The notes beneath the pieces were generated by a model. The model ran no database searches, had not been told where the DNA came from, and worked only from the letters and a program-made list of their open reading frames with translations. Source: Rotaria macrura (lineage: Eukaryota > Rotifera > Eurotatoria > Philodinida > Philodinidae). From it: a stretch of 64,000 nt of DNA. This document shows positions 24,836-38,316 of the stretch, in pieces (the stretch's first letter is position 1; every line of letters begins with the position of its first letter). The stretch spans positions 1 through 64,000 of the forward strand of contig OENT01000035.1 of NCBI GenBank assembly GCA_900239685.1. Direction: 5' to 3'. Both the position numbers and the translations under genes were made by a program.

Positions 24836-27800
24836 ATGCAGGGAACCAGATTTCCTCGTGCATTCCGTATTTCTATAGTTCTTATTGTGATAGTAACAAT
24901 TGTGGCCGTTCGTACGTTGCCATCAAATCGAAAGGAAACTATACCAATAGACCAACGCATCGATTGTTATCCTGAAGCTGGATCACGTTTTTCAGGCTAT
25001 TCAAAGGAATCATGTCTAGCTAGAAATTGTTTATTCGACGGTGAAGCTGGTCCACGTGTGATGTAATGTTATTCATTACCGAACTATGGCTATATATTAC
25101 AAGTTGCTGCAGAAAAAATAATGAATGGTTTAAGATTAAAGTTAAAGCGAAATTCAGCAGTGGCCAGCATATTTTCGCAACCTATTGAAAACGTTCTACT
25201 TGACGTACAATATTACACAAACGATATCATTAGATTTAGATTACATGATGCTGATCATACTCGGTATGAAGTAAGAAAAATATTTAAAAAAGCAGGGGCT
25301 CGGCACTACTCCAGCTTATAGTAGTCGACGAGAGATAGTATGTGAAAGTATTGATTAAAATTTGGTTGAATAACAATACTGTATACTATAGTCATCACAG
25401 AGTACTTTTATATCGTAACGGCACAAATAGCAATTATTATTTGTAGGATAGTAACACTAGGTCGTTAACAGCTCTAGACTATTGTAAGGTTTGTCTTGAG
25501 CCTAAAGTATAGTTCAAATGCAATGATCAATACGCAAAGTATCGTTATTTGCTAGTATATAGCATTGATATCATTCTATAATCGATACAATATTATGAAT
25601 CGATTTTTAAGTTTGTCGAACTTGATAATAGAGCGTAAGAACTTCTATAAATAAATAATATCATGTCAAACAAGATGATTTCTACGTTTCATAGATCTTT
25701 ATCAAAATGTTAATGATGTAATATACGAGAAAGATAACAAAAGACAACGAGAGGAGAAAAAGAAGTGGATTTCAATTGGACATAAAGAAATAATTAGAAT
25801 AATAGTAAATAAAAAGGAATATAAAAAAGAAATAGACCTATGGAACTTATGCAAACTGTTAAGTTTAGTCTGGTGAAAATTTTCATTACACACTTTCTCT
25901 AATTTTAGTAATTGATATATCATTTATTAGTTTCGAAAACAGAGATTTCGCTGACAAAATATTGTTTAGACTGCCGTAAAGAAACATATACTTTCACTTG
26001 CATTATTCGTCTTCAGAGAAATTAGTTTGAAAACTTTATTGATGCCTGAAGGTATGTAATTGTTCAAGAATGCTATTGAAATTCATTTTTCAATTTTGCT
26101 CGTTCAGAGATTATAAGTAATAAAAATTCTAATTCAATATGATTGTTTAAATAAAATCCAACAGAGCATTCCAATCGATTTAGCTACCAATACCATTAGC
26201 ACCTGCGTCCCGCCAAATAAATTCACCACAATACGAATTCAACTACTCATCGGATAGTTCACATGATAATATTCTTTCATTTTCGATAACACGTCGAATT
26301 GATAAAGCAGTCTTATTCGATACGTCACTTGGTGGTCTTGTTTTAAATGATCAATTCCTTCAAATTATCAGTCGACTTCAATCTTCACATGTTTATGGTT
26401 TCGGGGAAAATAATCATGATACACTCAAACATAATGTTCAAGAAAGAAACTCTTGGGGAATATTTGCTCGTGATCAAGGTTTGTCATATAAAATCACTCT
26501 GGATATTATGTCATCTTTTAAATAATGCAATCGTAGTTGATTAGTCCGCAATCATCAATCAGTACTAGTAGTAAAGATAAAGATCAACATAGATTTGTGT
26601 TATCTCTTCAAGTCAACTTTTAGTATTACAATCTCTATCATAGGAATATGTGACACTTTTCGTAATTTTATAATTTTCTTTTGAACATTTTCAAGAGAGA
26701 AATATTTCATTTTTGTTTTAGGAACGAATTAGGACACAAACTCAAATCATTATGGTTCACATCCATTTTATCTTCTTACGGAACAATTCATGCATTCAAA
26801 TGAAGTACCATCGGGTCGTATGAATAGTGTTCTTTTGCTTAATTCCAATGCCATGGATTATACATGTGATAAAGTACGTTCACTAACAATGAGAACTATT
26901 GGTGGTATCTTGGATTTTTTCGTTTTTCTTGGTCCAACACCAGAACAAGTTGTTCAACAATATGCATGGCTTGTTGGACGTTCCATATTACCACCATGTT
27001 GGTCTCCAGGCTTTCAAGTTTCACGTTGGGATTATTCATACATAACTCATATGAAAAATATTGTTAAACGCAATCGAGATGCTGGTATTCCACTCGATGT
27101 ACAATAATGCTGATATTGATTATATGGTTGCTGCAAAAATCTTTACAATCAGTCCAAATAATTATCAAGGTTTAAAAGAATATTGTGCTCAATTGAATAG
27201 TGAAGGTGCGCGAACCATCGCTATTTGGAATCCATGCACAACTGATGATCAAACTAATTATGAACCAACTATTTAAGGTATGAGAGATGATGTTTTATTA
27301 CATAGGATAATGGATGAACACCTGTGAAAGGTTCATGTTGGCCAGGTGATGTTGTTTCCCGGGTAAGTAGTTTTTTCATCTATCGTGTCTAGAGAAGTTT
27401 GAAACAGCAACGTGTACATATGTCCTTTTCTTAATCAAATTAGATTTCTTCACTCAACGAGCAGAAAATTGGTGGTCAAAATTGATTAAAAATTTTCATC
27501 ATTCTAATGTATCGTTTGATGGACTTTGGATTGATATGAACGAATCGGGTACTAATTGATTAATATCTTCTGTTTTCTTTAACTATTTTCTTTTGATGAA
27601 CTCTACAGCTTTATTCAATACGAATGAACCAGCTCCATGGAATTGGATGAATACAGGAAGTAATTACACATTGAAATGGGCTCAAAATCAATGGGATGAT
27701 CCACCTTACCGTACTAAAGCTGCGTATCGTTGGGATCAAAAGCTTGAACGATCTAGTCGTTTATCTGATCATACTCTACGTATGGCAGTATTACAAGGTG

Positions 27801-29281
27801 AAGTCGATCCGAAAACAAACAAACCAAAATATCGTCATTATGATGTTCATAAGTAATTGATGGGTGACTTTTTAGATAAACAGACAAGAAAATTACATAA
27901 AACATAATGAATTTTTCTTTATTTTCAGTCTCTATGGATAGAGTCAATCAAAACCAACGTTAGATACGATGCGTGAAATAACTGGTAAATGAAGTTTAGT
28001 TTTACCACGTTCGACATTCGTTGGTTCGGGTCAATGGTCTGATCATTGGCTTGGAGATAATGAAGCTACATGACATGAAATGAAACAATCTCTAATTGGT
28101 ATGATCAAATTCAATTAGTTTGGCATACCTTTGAATGGGGCAGATATATTTGGATTTGATAAAACACCGTCCGAAGAAATGCATATTCGGTAATCATCAC
28201 ATGTCTCTATTCGGTGTTTTATGTTCATGAGAAATCATATTTCACTTTATTTAGTTGGATGCAAGTTGGAGCTTTTTATCCGTTTTCTCGAAATTTAAGT
28301 TTTTCTTTCCGTTTTTCTTTCAGTTCTATTAACAATAGTAATTTAGCATACCATTTGGAAAACGCCAGATAAAGATCCAGCTGCTTGGTTAACATCAGCT
28401 ATTTCAATTATGATCTCAACACTTCGTACTCGTTATACATTACTTCCCTATTATTATACACTATTCCATAAAGCACATATGGAAGGTTCAACAGTTATTC
28501 GACCGTTATTTCATGTATATTCAAAAGATAAAACTACATTAGATATTTTTCTACAATTTCTCATTGGACCAAATATAATGATAGCAGCAGTCACAGGTGA
28601 TGGTGCAAGAGAAGTTCAAGTATATATTCTATCTTCCTATTGGTAAAATTATTGTTCTGGCGCTCGAATTACCTATCAAAAACAATTGATTAAATTACCA
28701 GCTCCCTTAGATACAATACCAATACTATTAAGAGGCGGTGCAATAATTCCAACACAAGAATTTGCCAACAATAAGAAATATGCAACGTTATACTTGAAAA
28801 GATTTGTTTCTAATTTTTAATCTGATTGATCATTTATTTTAACAGGGAAAAACCGTTTGGCCTAATAATTGTTTTCAATGGTAATGTTAATGCTGAAGGC
28901 GATCTCTTCCATGATGATGGTGAATCAATTGATACCATCGGAACAAGATCATATTACTATGCTACATATCAATGGTCAATGCCCGATAATGTATTAACAA
29001 TCAATGTTGTTGAAAATAATTATTCACAAATGTCAAATTTCATATTGGATACATTAACTATTTATTGATTGGTTACTATTCCAACTGCATTCGTTGTTCA
29101 AAATAAACAAGTTCAACCAAAAATAAGGCCTTATACACAAATTGTTGATGTGACTGGTTTAGCTTTACCGATGAGTCAAACTCATAAAATAGCATGGGCA
29201 ATAACAGAAACACCAGTAATTGAAGTTCCACAAGCCCTTCCCATCGAACCCAAATATAGAGAGACTGTTATCTTGATCCAG
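24836..29281 (+). pseudogene. Tandem GH31 alpha-glucosidase (maltase-glucoamylase/sucrase-isomaltase type), N-terminal unit, disrupted
   Basis: The start at 24836 encodes a short basic N-terminus and a signal-anchor (VLIVIVTIVAV), then a P-type trefoil domain (IDCYPEAG..., 24957 onward) and the N-terminal beta domain (26184-26478, with VYGFGEN). The GH31 barrel follows with YGSHPFY, MRTIGGILDFFVFLGPTPEQ, WIDMNE (nucleophile Asp, near 27533) and HWLGDN (acid/base Asp, near 28050). The reading frame is broken by stops at 25064, 26730, 27274, 27939, 27990, 28071, 28116, 28644 and 29066 and by frameshifts near 27110, 27320 and 29250. Several stops stand where the family has Trp or Arg (LYG-stop-SQ, EAT-stop-HE, GK-stop-SL). 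Splice sites remain recognisable. An intact version would be a membrane-anchored digestive disaccharidase. Confidence 0.9.
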
Positions 29282-32200
29282 GTAAACTAAATTTCTATCT
29301 AATACAGAATCATTAGGGATTCCCATATCTCTTGGAAGCATCGTTTCTTATGGCATAAGTAAATATATTCGTATATACATGTCCAACAGGGAACTAAATA
29401 TTCACGAATCAAACACATAAAGTCTCCCAAGAGCACCGTTTCAGATAAATGTTTTGATGTGTCTCTGCTACTGCAAGTGACACGTAACACTTCCGTTATA
29501 TTCTCCGAACATAAGCAGTCATGATATTGTTTCATACGAACGAATCCTAATTTGTATACAAGCCCTACAAAATATCATTAGAACAATTAAAAATAGTACT
29601 CCAAGAGAGAAAATTAACAAATCAGCAAAAGAAACTCAATGATAGGGATGTACTATATTTACGATGCGGTTGAAAATAGGTCAGTACAAGTGTATTCGAC
29701 CAGTAGTTTTTTATGACAGAGAGATCTGAAAATGAACGCTGATGCTATTGTTCAGCTAAAATTGTTCTTTCATAGATCTATGTGAGTCCTACAGTATTGA
29801 GCTGATATGAAGGTAAACTATGACACTACTAGAATTCTAAACATGTGCTAATGTATTTTTCACTAATAAAGCACTGTGATAGTATTCTATTTTCATAATT
29901 TGAATATCACCAGTTTTTACCACTCTTAGAGAACTGAACACTTTAAATCAATGCTGTTTTTGTTAGGTAATCGATAAAAATTAAATGAAAACAGCATTAT
30001 AAATTCGTCGTACATGGAATCCGAACTTAAAGAAAACCTTGAGAATATTTCATATCTGAAGATACACTATCTGTCATGACTGTCGGAAAATAGTTAGAAT
30101 TTTAAATGTGATATGAAAGATAGTTTATGTCTGCAACATATAGTTACAGTTCTCTTCATAGTTCATACGATGTTTTTTTCTGCTTTAAGGTTCTACAATT
30201 GATGGTTGCGTAACTCGTAGATGTATTTGGAAAGTTCCAAGTCAATCTGGTTTTCCAGCTTGTTACGCACCAAAAGAAAAAGTTGGATATAGTCAAAGTA
30301 ATTCCTCAGTAGCGCTCACACTAACAGACACAATAACACTGTATTCCTTGTCACGTCTATCAACGAGACCTGTGCTTAATCGAGTAAATACAAATAATCA
30401 TGTTGATATCAAGAAAGCCATCTTGAATGCGACACAACACGAAACAACTCGATTAAGTGAATTTTCATTATTTGGCGATGATATTGATCAACTACATCTA
30501 CAAGTTAGTATATCAGGTACTGACATGATACGTTTAACAATTCGCGATGCAATTAAACCTTGATATGAAGTGCCTGTACCTATACATTGGCAAGCATCAT
30601 TGCCATCAACATCAGTTAGATTTAAACTTGTATTTGAAATGACAAAAACCATGAATGAACAAGTTGGTTTTCGTTTAAGACGTCGAGATACACAAACAAT
30701 TATATTTGATACACCCTTTTTTGCTGAAGGTTTTATTTATGATGATAAATTTCTTTAATTAATTACAAAAATACCATCAAGGAATGTCTACGGTTTCGGT
30801 GAGAATACTCATCCAACATTTCAGCATGTACTTAAAGATTCATCTCGTTATAAAACATTTGCTCGTGATCAACCACCATAAGGAAAAAATGAGAATTTAT
30901 ATGGTACACATCCATTTCATATTGCAATCGAAGAAGATGGACAAGGATTTGGTGTTTTGATATTTAATTCAAATACACACGATTATAAATTAGATGAATT
31001 CGAAGATAATCAAGCCATGCTTACATATCGAACAATCGGTAGCATTTTAGATGTGTTCTTTTCTGCTGGACCACGTCCCGAAGATGTTATTCGACAATAT
31101 CAAAGTTTTATCGGTACTCCTTACATGCCACCTTACTGGTCATTAGGTTTTCAACTTTGACTTTACGGTTATGGTACGCTAGCAAATATGAAAGCAGCCA
31201 TGCCACGTACCTTAGATGGAAATATTCCACTCGATGTTAAATAAGTACGAATGAATTCATATGATTGTTCGACTATTTCGTGCAACGGATTAGGTACGGT
31301 GATATTGACTATTTTCGAAAGCAACTTGATTTTACTTGGGATCCAATACGTTTCGAAAGTTCATCGGAATATGTCAATTGGTTATACATACACAAGGAAT
31401 GTGACTTATTACAATTCTTGATTCAGCTATAGACTCTGAAGAGCCGAATTACGATGTTTTCACTGAAGGTCAGAGAGCTAATATTTGGGTTAAATGGCCT
31501 GTGAATAAAAACATTCAACATAATGAAACAAACAAAACAGAAATATGGTTGGATATGTTTGGCCAGACGGTAAGTCTAGTTATTTCTTCGTCAGAAACAT
31601 CTACGTACGGCATTGGCTTTCTGTAGCGTTAGGATTTTGTTGAAAGCAGGAAATTCTATTCTTATCAATCATTCTTAGAAGAGTCACTTTTGAAACTTTC
31701 TAATGTGCATGGTTCTAGTAGTTATGCTCATATTACATCAGTTTCTTTGGCAAGCTTCAATCGATGGTAATTCATTTCGAACAACATTATTCTTCATATA
31801 AGTGACAAAATGAATCATTCACTTGAATCAAAAGTTGAGCCAACACTGCTGAATTTCGTAGAAACATGAACCAAATTTTGATATGAACCCCAATCAGTCA
31901 GTCTAAGGACCATGGTAGAGTAGACGTAGAAACAAATCAAAAAAATATATCTCAGTTAGAAAATACTCATATAAAAGTTAACAATTGGTGTTACTATCTG
32001 CTAACTGATCTGGCAACGAAAACAACTCAGTAGAACTTTGGAATATATTGTCATGTAAATATCGATTTAGGTTTTTATTAGTGCAACAAGTAAAATATAA
32101 TTATTACTCAAATATATGTACGTATCCCTGATTATTGTTTTGCATTAACTTAGGGAAAACAGTATTTCCCGATTACTTCTATCCTCCGGCTCAAGAATGG

Positions 32201-33708
32201 TGGAAAAATCAAATATTGAATTCTCATACGAAACTGAAGTTTGATGATTTATGGATTGATATGAAGTGATTTGAAAAGAAAAATTACATGCCTTATCGTT
32301 CCGTATTTTCCTTTTTCGATGATTGACTTTCTAGTGAACCAGCCAATTTCGATACTAATAAAGAAAAATCATGGAATTGGCATCGTCCTGATCCATGGAA
32401 TCTACATTGTCCACTTGAAGAACCTCTCGAGACACCACCATATAAAACGGCTATACATGGCGATTATTTATCTGATAAAACTCTCTGTATGATTGTTGAA
32501 CAAAGCGATGGTCATGGTAAAATCTATAAACAATATGATGTACTTTATCTATATGGATGGCCAGAAACCATCGCAACATTCCCGGCAGCTCGTGCGACAG
32601 AAAATAAGCGCTTCTTGGTGATGAGTCGCTCAACATTTCTAACATCAGTTACATATGCTGGCCTTTGGTTAGGCGAAAATACGGCAGCATGGTCACATTT
32701 GAAATATAATATAATTGGCATGCTGGAATTCAACCTATTTGGCATACCATACATCGGTGCTGATATTTGTGATTTTGAAGGAAACACAACAGAAGAAATG
32801 TGTCAACGTCGGATGCAATTAGGTGCATTCAACCCATTCTTTCGTAATCATAATGGTATACGACATGCTGATCAAGATCCCGGAAGCTTTTCACCAGATA
32901 TCATTCAATCAAATCGTCGTGCTGTTCAAACACGTTATACATTAATTCCATATTTATACTCACTGTTTTATCGTACTCATATTTCCGATGGAACTGTCGT
33001 TCGTTCAATGGCATATGAATTTCCAACTAATCCATCATGTTGGTCATTAGATGAACAGTTTCTATGAGGCTCATATTTATTAATAGCTCCAGTTATTCAT
33101 GAAGGTCATACAACAAAAGAAGTGTATCTGCCAATGACTGAACGATGGTTTAATTATTACACAGGGGTAGAAATGAAAATACTTGGTTTAATTACAGAAC
33201 AAGTACCAAGAAATCATCTTCCATTGAACTGACGTGGTGATTCCATTATACCTCATCAGCAGTCAGCTATGAATACCGTTTTGTCTCGCCGAAAGCCATT
33301 CTATTTATATGTTGCCCTGGAAGAAAAACAAAGTGCACAAGGAGATTTGTTTTGGGATGATGGAGAATCGATCGATAGATATCAAACATTACGTTACAAT
33401 TATTTTATCTTTAATTACAATTCACAACGTTTAATGTTCGAACCATGGACATTTTAGTATACAGAGATGAATAATAAATTGGAAGAAATTTCGATATTCG
33501 GTGCCTCGAAACAACCAACAAGAATTATTTGGAATGGTCAAGATCTGTCACATAATAAATGGACATTCAATAAAAACACGAACGTCGTAAAGATGCACAC
33601 ATTGACTTTAGATCTTTCAAAAATGCATAGGTTTGTCTTTAGTTTTTTTATTACTTCTATGCGGCGATTGGTTAAATATTTTTTATCGATTGCAGTGCAA
33701 CTGTCTAA
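29250..33708 (+). pseudogene. Tandem GH31 alpha-glucosidase, C-terminal unit, disrupted (same gene)
   Basis: A second trefoil domain is split by a roughly 0.9-kb intron (DCYLDP at 29265-29281, then GCVTRRCIW near 30204). The beta domain and GH31 barrel follow: VYGFGEN at 30789, YRTIGSILDVFFSAGP at 31026, and WIDMN with its Glu across an intron (32250, 32335). The longest clean stretch is 32335-33064. Stops lie at 30561, 30756, 30879, 31158, 31242, 31402, 33065, 33230 and 33455, with at least one frameshift near 31385. The stop at 33065 replaces the Trp of the family motif FLWGS. The acid/base motif reads WLGEN where the family has WLGDN, so even a repaired protein might be impaired here. The terminal exon at 33696-33708 ends in TAA. 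Confidence 0.9.
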
Positions 33709-34047
33709 TAAATGATAAATCGAAATAGATTTAACATTACATGACAAAAACGTTCTCTGTGCATGATGGGAAAAGACAAATAATAAAAATATCGAAAACA
33801 ACAGTAGTTAATATAAATCTAGATGGATCGAAATATGTCGAACACGAGAGTATATTGAAGTACAAGTCTCCCTCATCCTCAACTCAACGTTACATGCTCA
33901 TTTTCATCTCATTCTCTTGTTTTTGACAATTTTCTTTTCTGCCTTTTCCCCTATCTATTCGATACAGTCTGATAAGTTTCATAATATTTTCGTTCTATTT
34001 TGTGCATAATTCTGCTTAAAAACATAAGGAAAATTGAATATTTTCTT
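33709..34047. other. 3' flank of the GH31 pseudogene
   Basis: AT-rich DNA with no gene. Open frames on both strands are continuations or chance. Confidence 0.35.
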
Positions 34048-34977
34048 CACTGGATACCAGAGACAGAAAACGATTCGAATCGAATCCGAAGTGTCTATTC
34101 GGCTCCACTTTTGTATCGCAGCACTGAGTGTCATTTTCATATATTTTGCTCGCTAAGTGTCGTGTTGTTGCAACACTTTGCAGGAATATTACCATCAGGT
34201 GGCAGTTCATCGCTGCTAGACAGATTTTCATGCAAAGAAGTTCGAAGTTTGACCTCTCGATATAGATTTAATATTGTACAGCTGTCTACATGTGTGCTTG
34301 CAGTTTCGTACTGATAGAATTAATGGGACATTGCTGTCATTATATTGCTTTTGAAATGCCATATGTATACTAAAAAGTTCAGATCAATTCTGTAGAACCC
34401 AAATTAACGGCAGCAACTCCTGCAGCGCAGTGCCTTGTATTTTCGAAAACTTTTGAGCAAATCATTGGGATCCTACGAAATCGAATGCAAGGTGAAAAAA
34501 CTTAAAAGATCTCAGTTCTAGTTCCAAATCATGTCAAAAAAGTAACCCATAGATAAAAAAATCCTTAGTATTGATACTAAAACTTATGAAATAACTGGAA
34601 AATCTCAGCATTCTCAGAAAACTGAACGAAATCCAGGTACAAGTGGAATAGGAGTCCAGTTTGGAAAATAGGCAAGATAGTTCTTTCCCTTGATTAGAAT
34701 CTTGAGATGCACCCATGCTCAATCTCTTTTTTATTATGAAATTACGCTGTTTGTCGGATCTTTTTTATATTATGATTATTCTTTGCGAAATACACGTAAA
34801 ACCAAATGAAAAGAATGAGGTCCACCGAGACAGATGAAGCTAGCTTATCATGAACGTGCACACGCTCTATGAGCAATGCTGCGATCTTCTGTTTTGTATG
34901 AGTCGAATGAGGTCGAATCGAATTGGATCGAATTGAGATTTTTATATTTGTTTCGGTCTCTGGCGGACACTAGAGTG
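34048..34977. mobile_element. Possible degraded inverted-repeat element
   Basis: The left end CACTGGATACCAGAGACAGAAA resembles the complement of the right end (CACTCTAGTGTCCGCCAGAGACCGAAA by segments), and both sides carry CGAATCGAAT words just inside. I found no clear target duplication and no transposase, so the call is tentative. Confidence 0.3.
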
Positions 34978-35444
34978 AATGGTCTTCTCAGAGAAATAGA
35001 TTGTTCACGTTGAACAAGTCTATGATTGTATTTTTCCGTTCACCAAAACTCCAATTGATTGCAAATCTGAGTTGTATAATGAACAGATGTTCTCCTTTTT
35101 TCCGACCGATTGTAAGTCTTTATTTGCAGTGTCTATTGTAAAACGAACAATAGAATTGTGTGGATATTCTTGTATAACACAATAAAGATTGACTTAAAAA
35201 TCGATGGAGCATGTTAGTTTCATGAGTTTAAATAAGCGAAAAAAAGTTTCGAATTATCACACAGATAATATTGATCAAGTCAAATATATTCATTTCAATA
35301 TCTTTTAAGTAAAGATCAATTTTCAACTCGACAAAAGACGGAGTAGTATTTTTTAGACGTTCGATGGATACTTGCAGAACTTGATGGTTACCAAGCCATG
35401 TTCTGAAATCACCAAGAATTTTAAAATTTAAATTGTATCAAAGC

Positions 35445-35867
35445 TAGGGGTGGCACTTTAACTTTAAAGGTTACAGTGATTAACTTAAATTTTATTTTTA
35501 AAGTTAAAGTGAATTTTCTTTTTCGTAATTATCACTACCCGGACTGGTTGATTGATACTCACTAGACCCTTTGCAACCTATAAGACGACAAAAAATGAAA
35601 AATAAAACTATTTAAAACGACTTTAAATAACTTTATACGTTGATCTTAAAGTTTAAAGTGGTTTAAAGTCGAGTGAAACTAGTTTATTTTTTCATTCTGC
35701 TACGTCTCATAGGTTGCAGCGAGCCTAGCGAGCATCAATCAATCAGTCCGGATAGTGATAAGTATATAAAAGAAAATTCATTTTAACTTTAAACTTTAAA
35801 TTGAAAGTAAAAACACTTTAACTTTAACACTTTACTTAAAGTTTTTAAAGTTGAGGTGCCACCCGTA
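35445..35867. mobile_element. hAT-type MITE, TAGGGGTGG family, copy 2 (423 bp)
   Basis: Ends TAGGGGTGGCACTTTAACTT and TTGAGGTGCCACCCGTA match copy 1 at 3522-3929. Flanks ATCAAAGC (35437-35444) and ATCAAGGC (35868-35875) are an 8-bp duplication with one mismatch. The interior again has AAAGTTTAAAGT words, but the central inverted arms (TCACTACCCGGACTGGTTGA near 35531 and its approximate complement near 35740) are unrelated to those of copy 1. Confidence 0.85.
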
Positions 35868-35875
35868 ATCAAGGC

Positions 35876-37548
35876 TTCTTCAAATCCTAGTAAAGTGGTA
35901 TATTATTCAAAAAGAAACATTCACAGAACCTCCAATCATTACTCGAATTCTATAAAAATTTACTATATCGCAATTAGCTATCAATACATAGTAAGTAAAA
36001 ATGGGGTTTTATAGACAAAGCATAAGAATCAATGTGTAACGTTTTCAATTTTAAGACTTCTCATGAGAAGAACTTAGATGATCAACGTCGAATGTTTTTA
36101 AAATTTCTGACAAAAGAAACAAATACTGTTTTTTTCTTAAAGTTACACAAAAGACTTTCAATCTTCCTTTAACCTTCAAGTCTCTCATTTAATTTGTTTC
36201 ACTCTCATTTCCTTTCCATGAAACTCCGAATTCTTTCGAAGTTTTATACTATTAACCTATAATCATAAAATCACTCAAGTCTTAGCGACGATTTCTGCAT
36301 TCATTTTCTGAATCATGAACTCGTGTCTACGCTATGCCTGTCGACTATAAAAGAAATTGTCTGGCCACTTTTTTTTATATAAGCCAAAGATTTTCTCTTT
36401 AATAGAAATTAATGTCTTCATCTACTTAATGATAATCTTCTTAGCATCAACCATAACATTTTTCATTATCATTCTATTCGATTTCATATTATAATTGATG
36501 TTAGGTACATGTGTTTTCCTAATTCTTATTTCATATAGATGGAAAGTTCTTTTAATTAACCTTGAATCGTGACTAATATAGATGAAAGTTTGAAAAGATG
36601 ATTATAAATCATACAGTTGTGAATCAGTTTTACCCCCGAAGTATTTTTACTAAATTTTAATTTTCTATTTATGACATTGAACAAATGAATGCGATACGGA
36701 AGAAAAAAGCAAATGATTCATTGCATTCATTGACATCTATGTGTTTTCATATCACTATAATCTGTTAAACGCATAAAGAAAATATCTGGCAGAACGATTA
36801 AAATGTTTTTAAAAATGAAAAGAAAACTTTTACACAACTTCCATATGTTCGAAAACGAATCACTTCTTTCGAAAGAGTTTCGTGTTCTATTTCAATTAGT
36901 TCCATCTTATTAGTTATTTCTGAAGTTAACAATGAAATGAAAACAATTCAAAGGCTCACTGAAGTTTAAGTACATGTATCTCATCAAATAATTGACAATG
37001 AGTTCAAGCTAACTTTTAAATCGAATTGTTAATTAAAAAAAGAAAGGTCTTCGCTTCAACTGTTATTTAGCATTTAAAAAAGTTTCAAAGTAGTCTAGTT
37101 GTACATGCAATGCTGAGTCTTAATATCGACACTAGTTTATACTGAGATCGAGAAATATAGGTGAGACAAAATACAGTCAGCTGCTAAAAGCAAACTAAGA
37201 TATGTATGGATTGGCAGGATATTTCTGTGCCTGTGTAACATTTCAATGAATATCGAATGGAATAAACGAGGTTTTTCTGTTTTTAGGACAAAATAAATTG
37301 TGCCATGAAATCTTATTTGCTTCTATGAGTTGATAATCATTGTTTTTTTAAAGTGTACTTATGAATAAACATACAACACATCATTTATATAGAGACAAAC
37401 AGAAAATTCTTCAGGACAATTGACTCGAGTTCAATACACCCGAACAAAATGACAAGAAAGACAGAAGAAAAAAGAAAACAAAGAAGACTTGTGCTAATCG
37501 TGCATTTGTCTGTCCGTTTGTACACAGGAAACATTTTCTTTGCTTCTA
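35876..37548. other. Intergenic region downstream of UBC9
   Basis: No gene recognised in about 1.7 kb of AT-rich DNA. It contains the 3' flank of the minus-strand UBC9 gene. Confidence 0.45.
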
Positions 37549-38316
37549 TCAAATATCTGTTGCACGAAAACGCGCTGCTTGTTCTCGAATTCCTGGAAAA
37601 TGAATGATTCAAAGAAATTTGTTTTTTTTATCAAAACATTGAGTTGTATTTTCATACTTTTTTCATATTCAACTTTGTCTTGCATATAAATCGCATAGGC
37701 TTCCGCTTGTGCTGGATCTTTGGGATTGGGTTCATTCAATAACTCTTGTATGCCAAGTAAAATCTGTTTAATTGTTATTGCTGGACGCCAATCCTTTTCT
37801 TCGTCAAGCAATGATAGACATACTGTTCCACTCTATGTTTATGAAATAAAATAGAAACGAAAATTTGTCTGTAGAATTGAACGTACCGGATAAATATTTG
37901 GATGAAATAGAGGTGGTTCAAATTTACATTTCGGTGGCGTTGATGGATAATCATCTTTAAAAATCATGCCTAAGCAAATCAGAAACTCTAAATTAGATTA
38001 AATAAACTTCTTTTCATCAGCTTACGCAGTTTGAATAAACCACCTTCCCACGATGTACCAGATTTTCCTGGAGAAAACGAAAAGATCAAGTCACACAACG
38101 CAATTTTCATTCTCGTTACCTGGAATGCCACATTCCCAATTGAGTAAATTCAATGTGCCGTCAGCATTTTTTGATGGCCTCTAGAAATAGATAACAAGCA
38201 TTCACAAATTTCAACAGAAACGGTGAATCAAAATTTACAGCAATAAAACCAAATGGGTGATCTCGTCTCCATGCTTTTCGTTCTTCTGTTAGACGTGCTG
38301 CTGAAATTCCAGCCAT
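37549..38316 (-). CDS. UBC9: SUMO-conjugating enzyme UBC9 (UBE2I)
   Basis: Six exons (38316-38239, 38180-38120, 38067-38026, 37969-37887, 37832-37658, 37592-37549) give 160 codons plus stop, against 158 in the human enzyme. UBC9 accepts SUMO from the E1 as a thioester and transfers it to lysines of mostly nuclear targets. The start [20 protein letters not shown], the [12 protein letters not shown] loop, [20 protein letters not shown] and the [20 protein letters not shown] segment are diagnostic. The catalytic Cys in GTVCLS falls at residue 93, the same number as in human UBC9. The last exon was placed by joining EYEK to RIREQAARF across a 65-bp intron; reading straight through would add an unrelated tail. 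All introns are under 70 bp. Confidence 0.96.

Noticed and set aside
37494-37657. UBC9 read-through C-terminus
   Set aside because: Splicing at 37657/37593 gives the expected family C-terminus and length, so the longer open frame includes intron.
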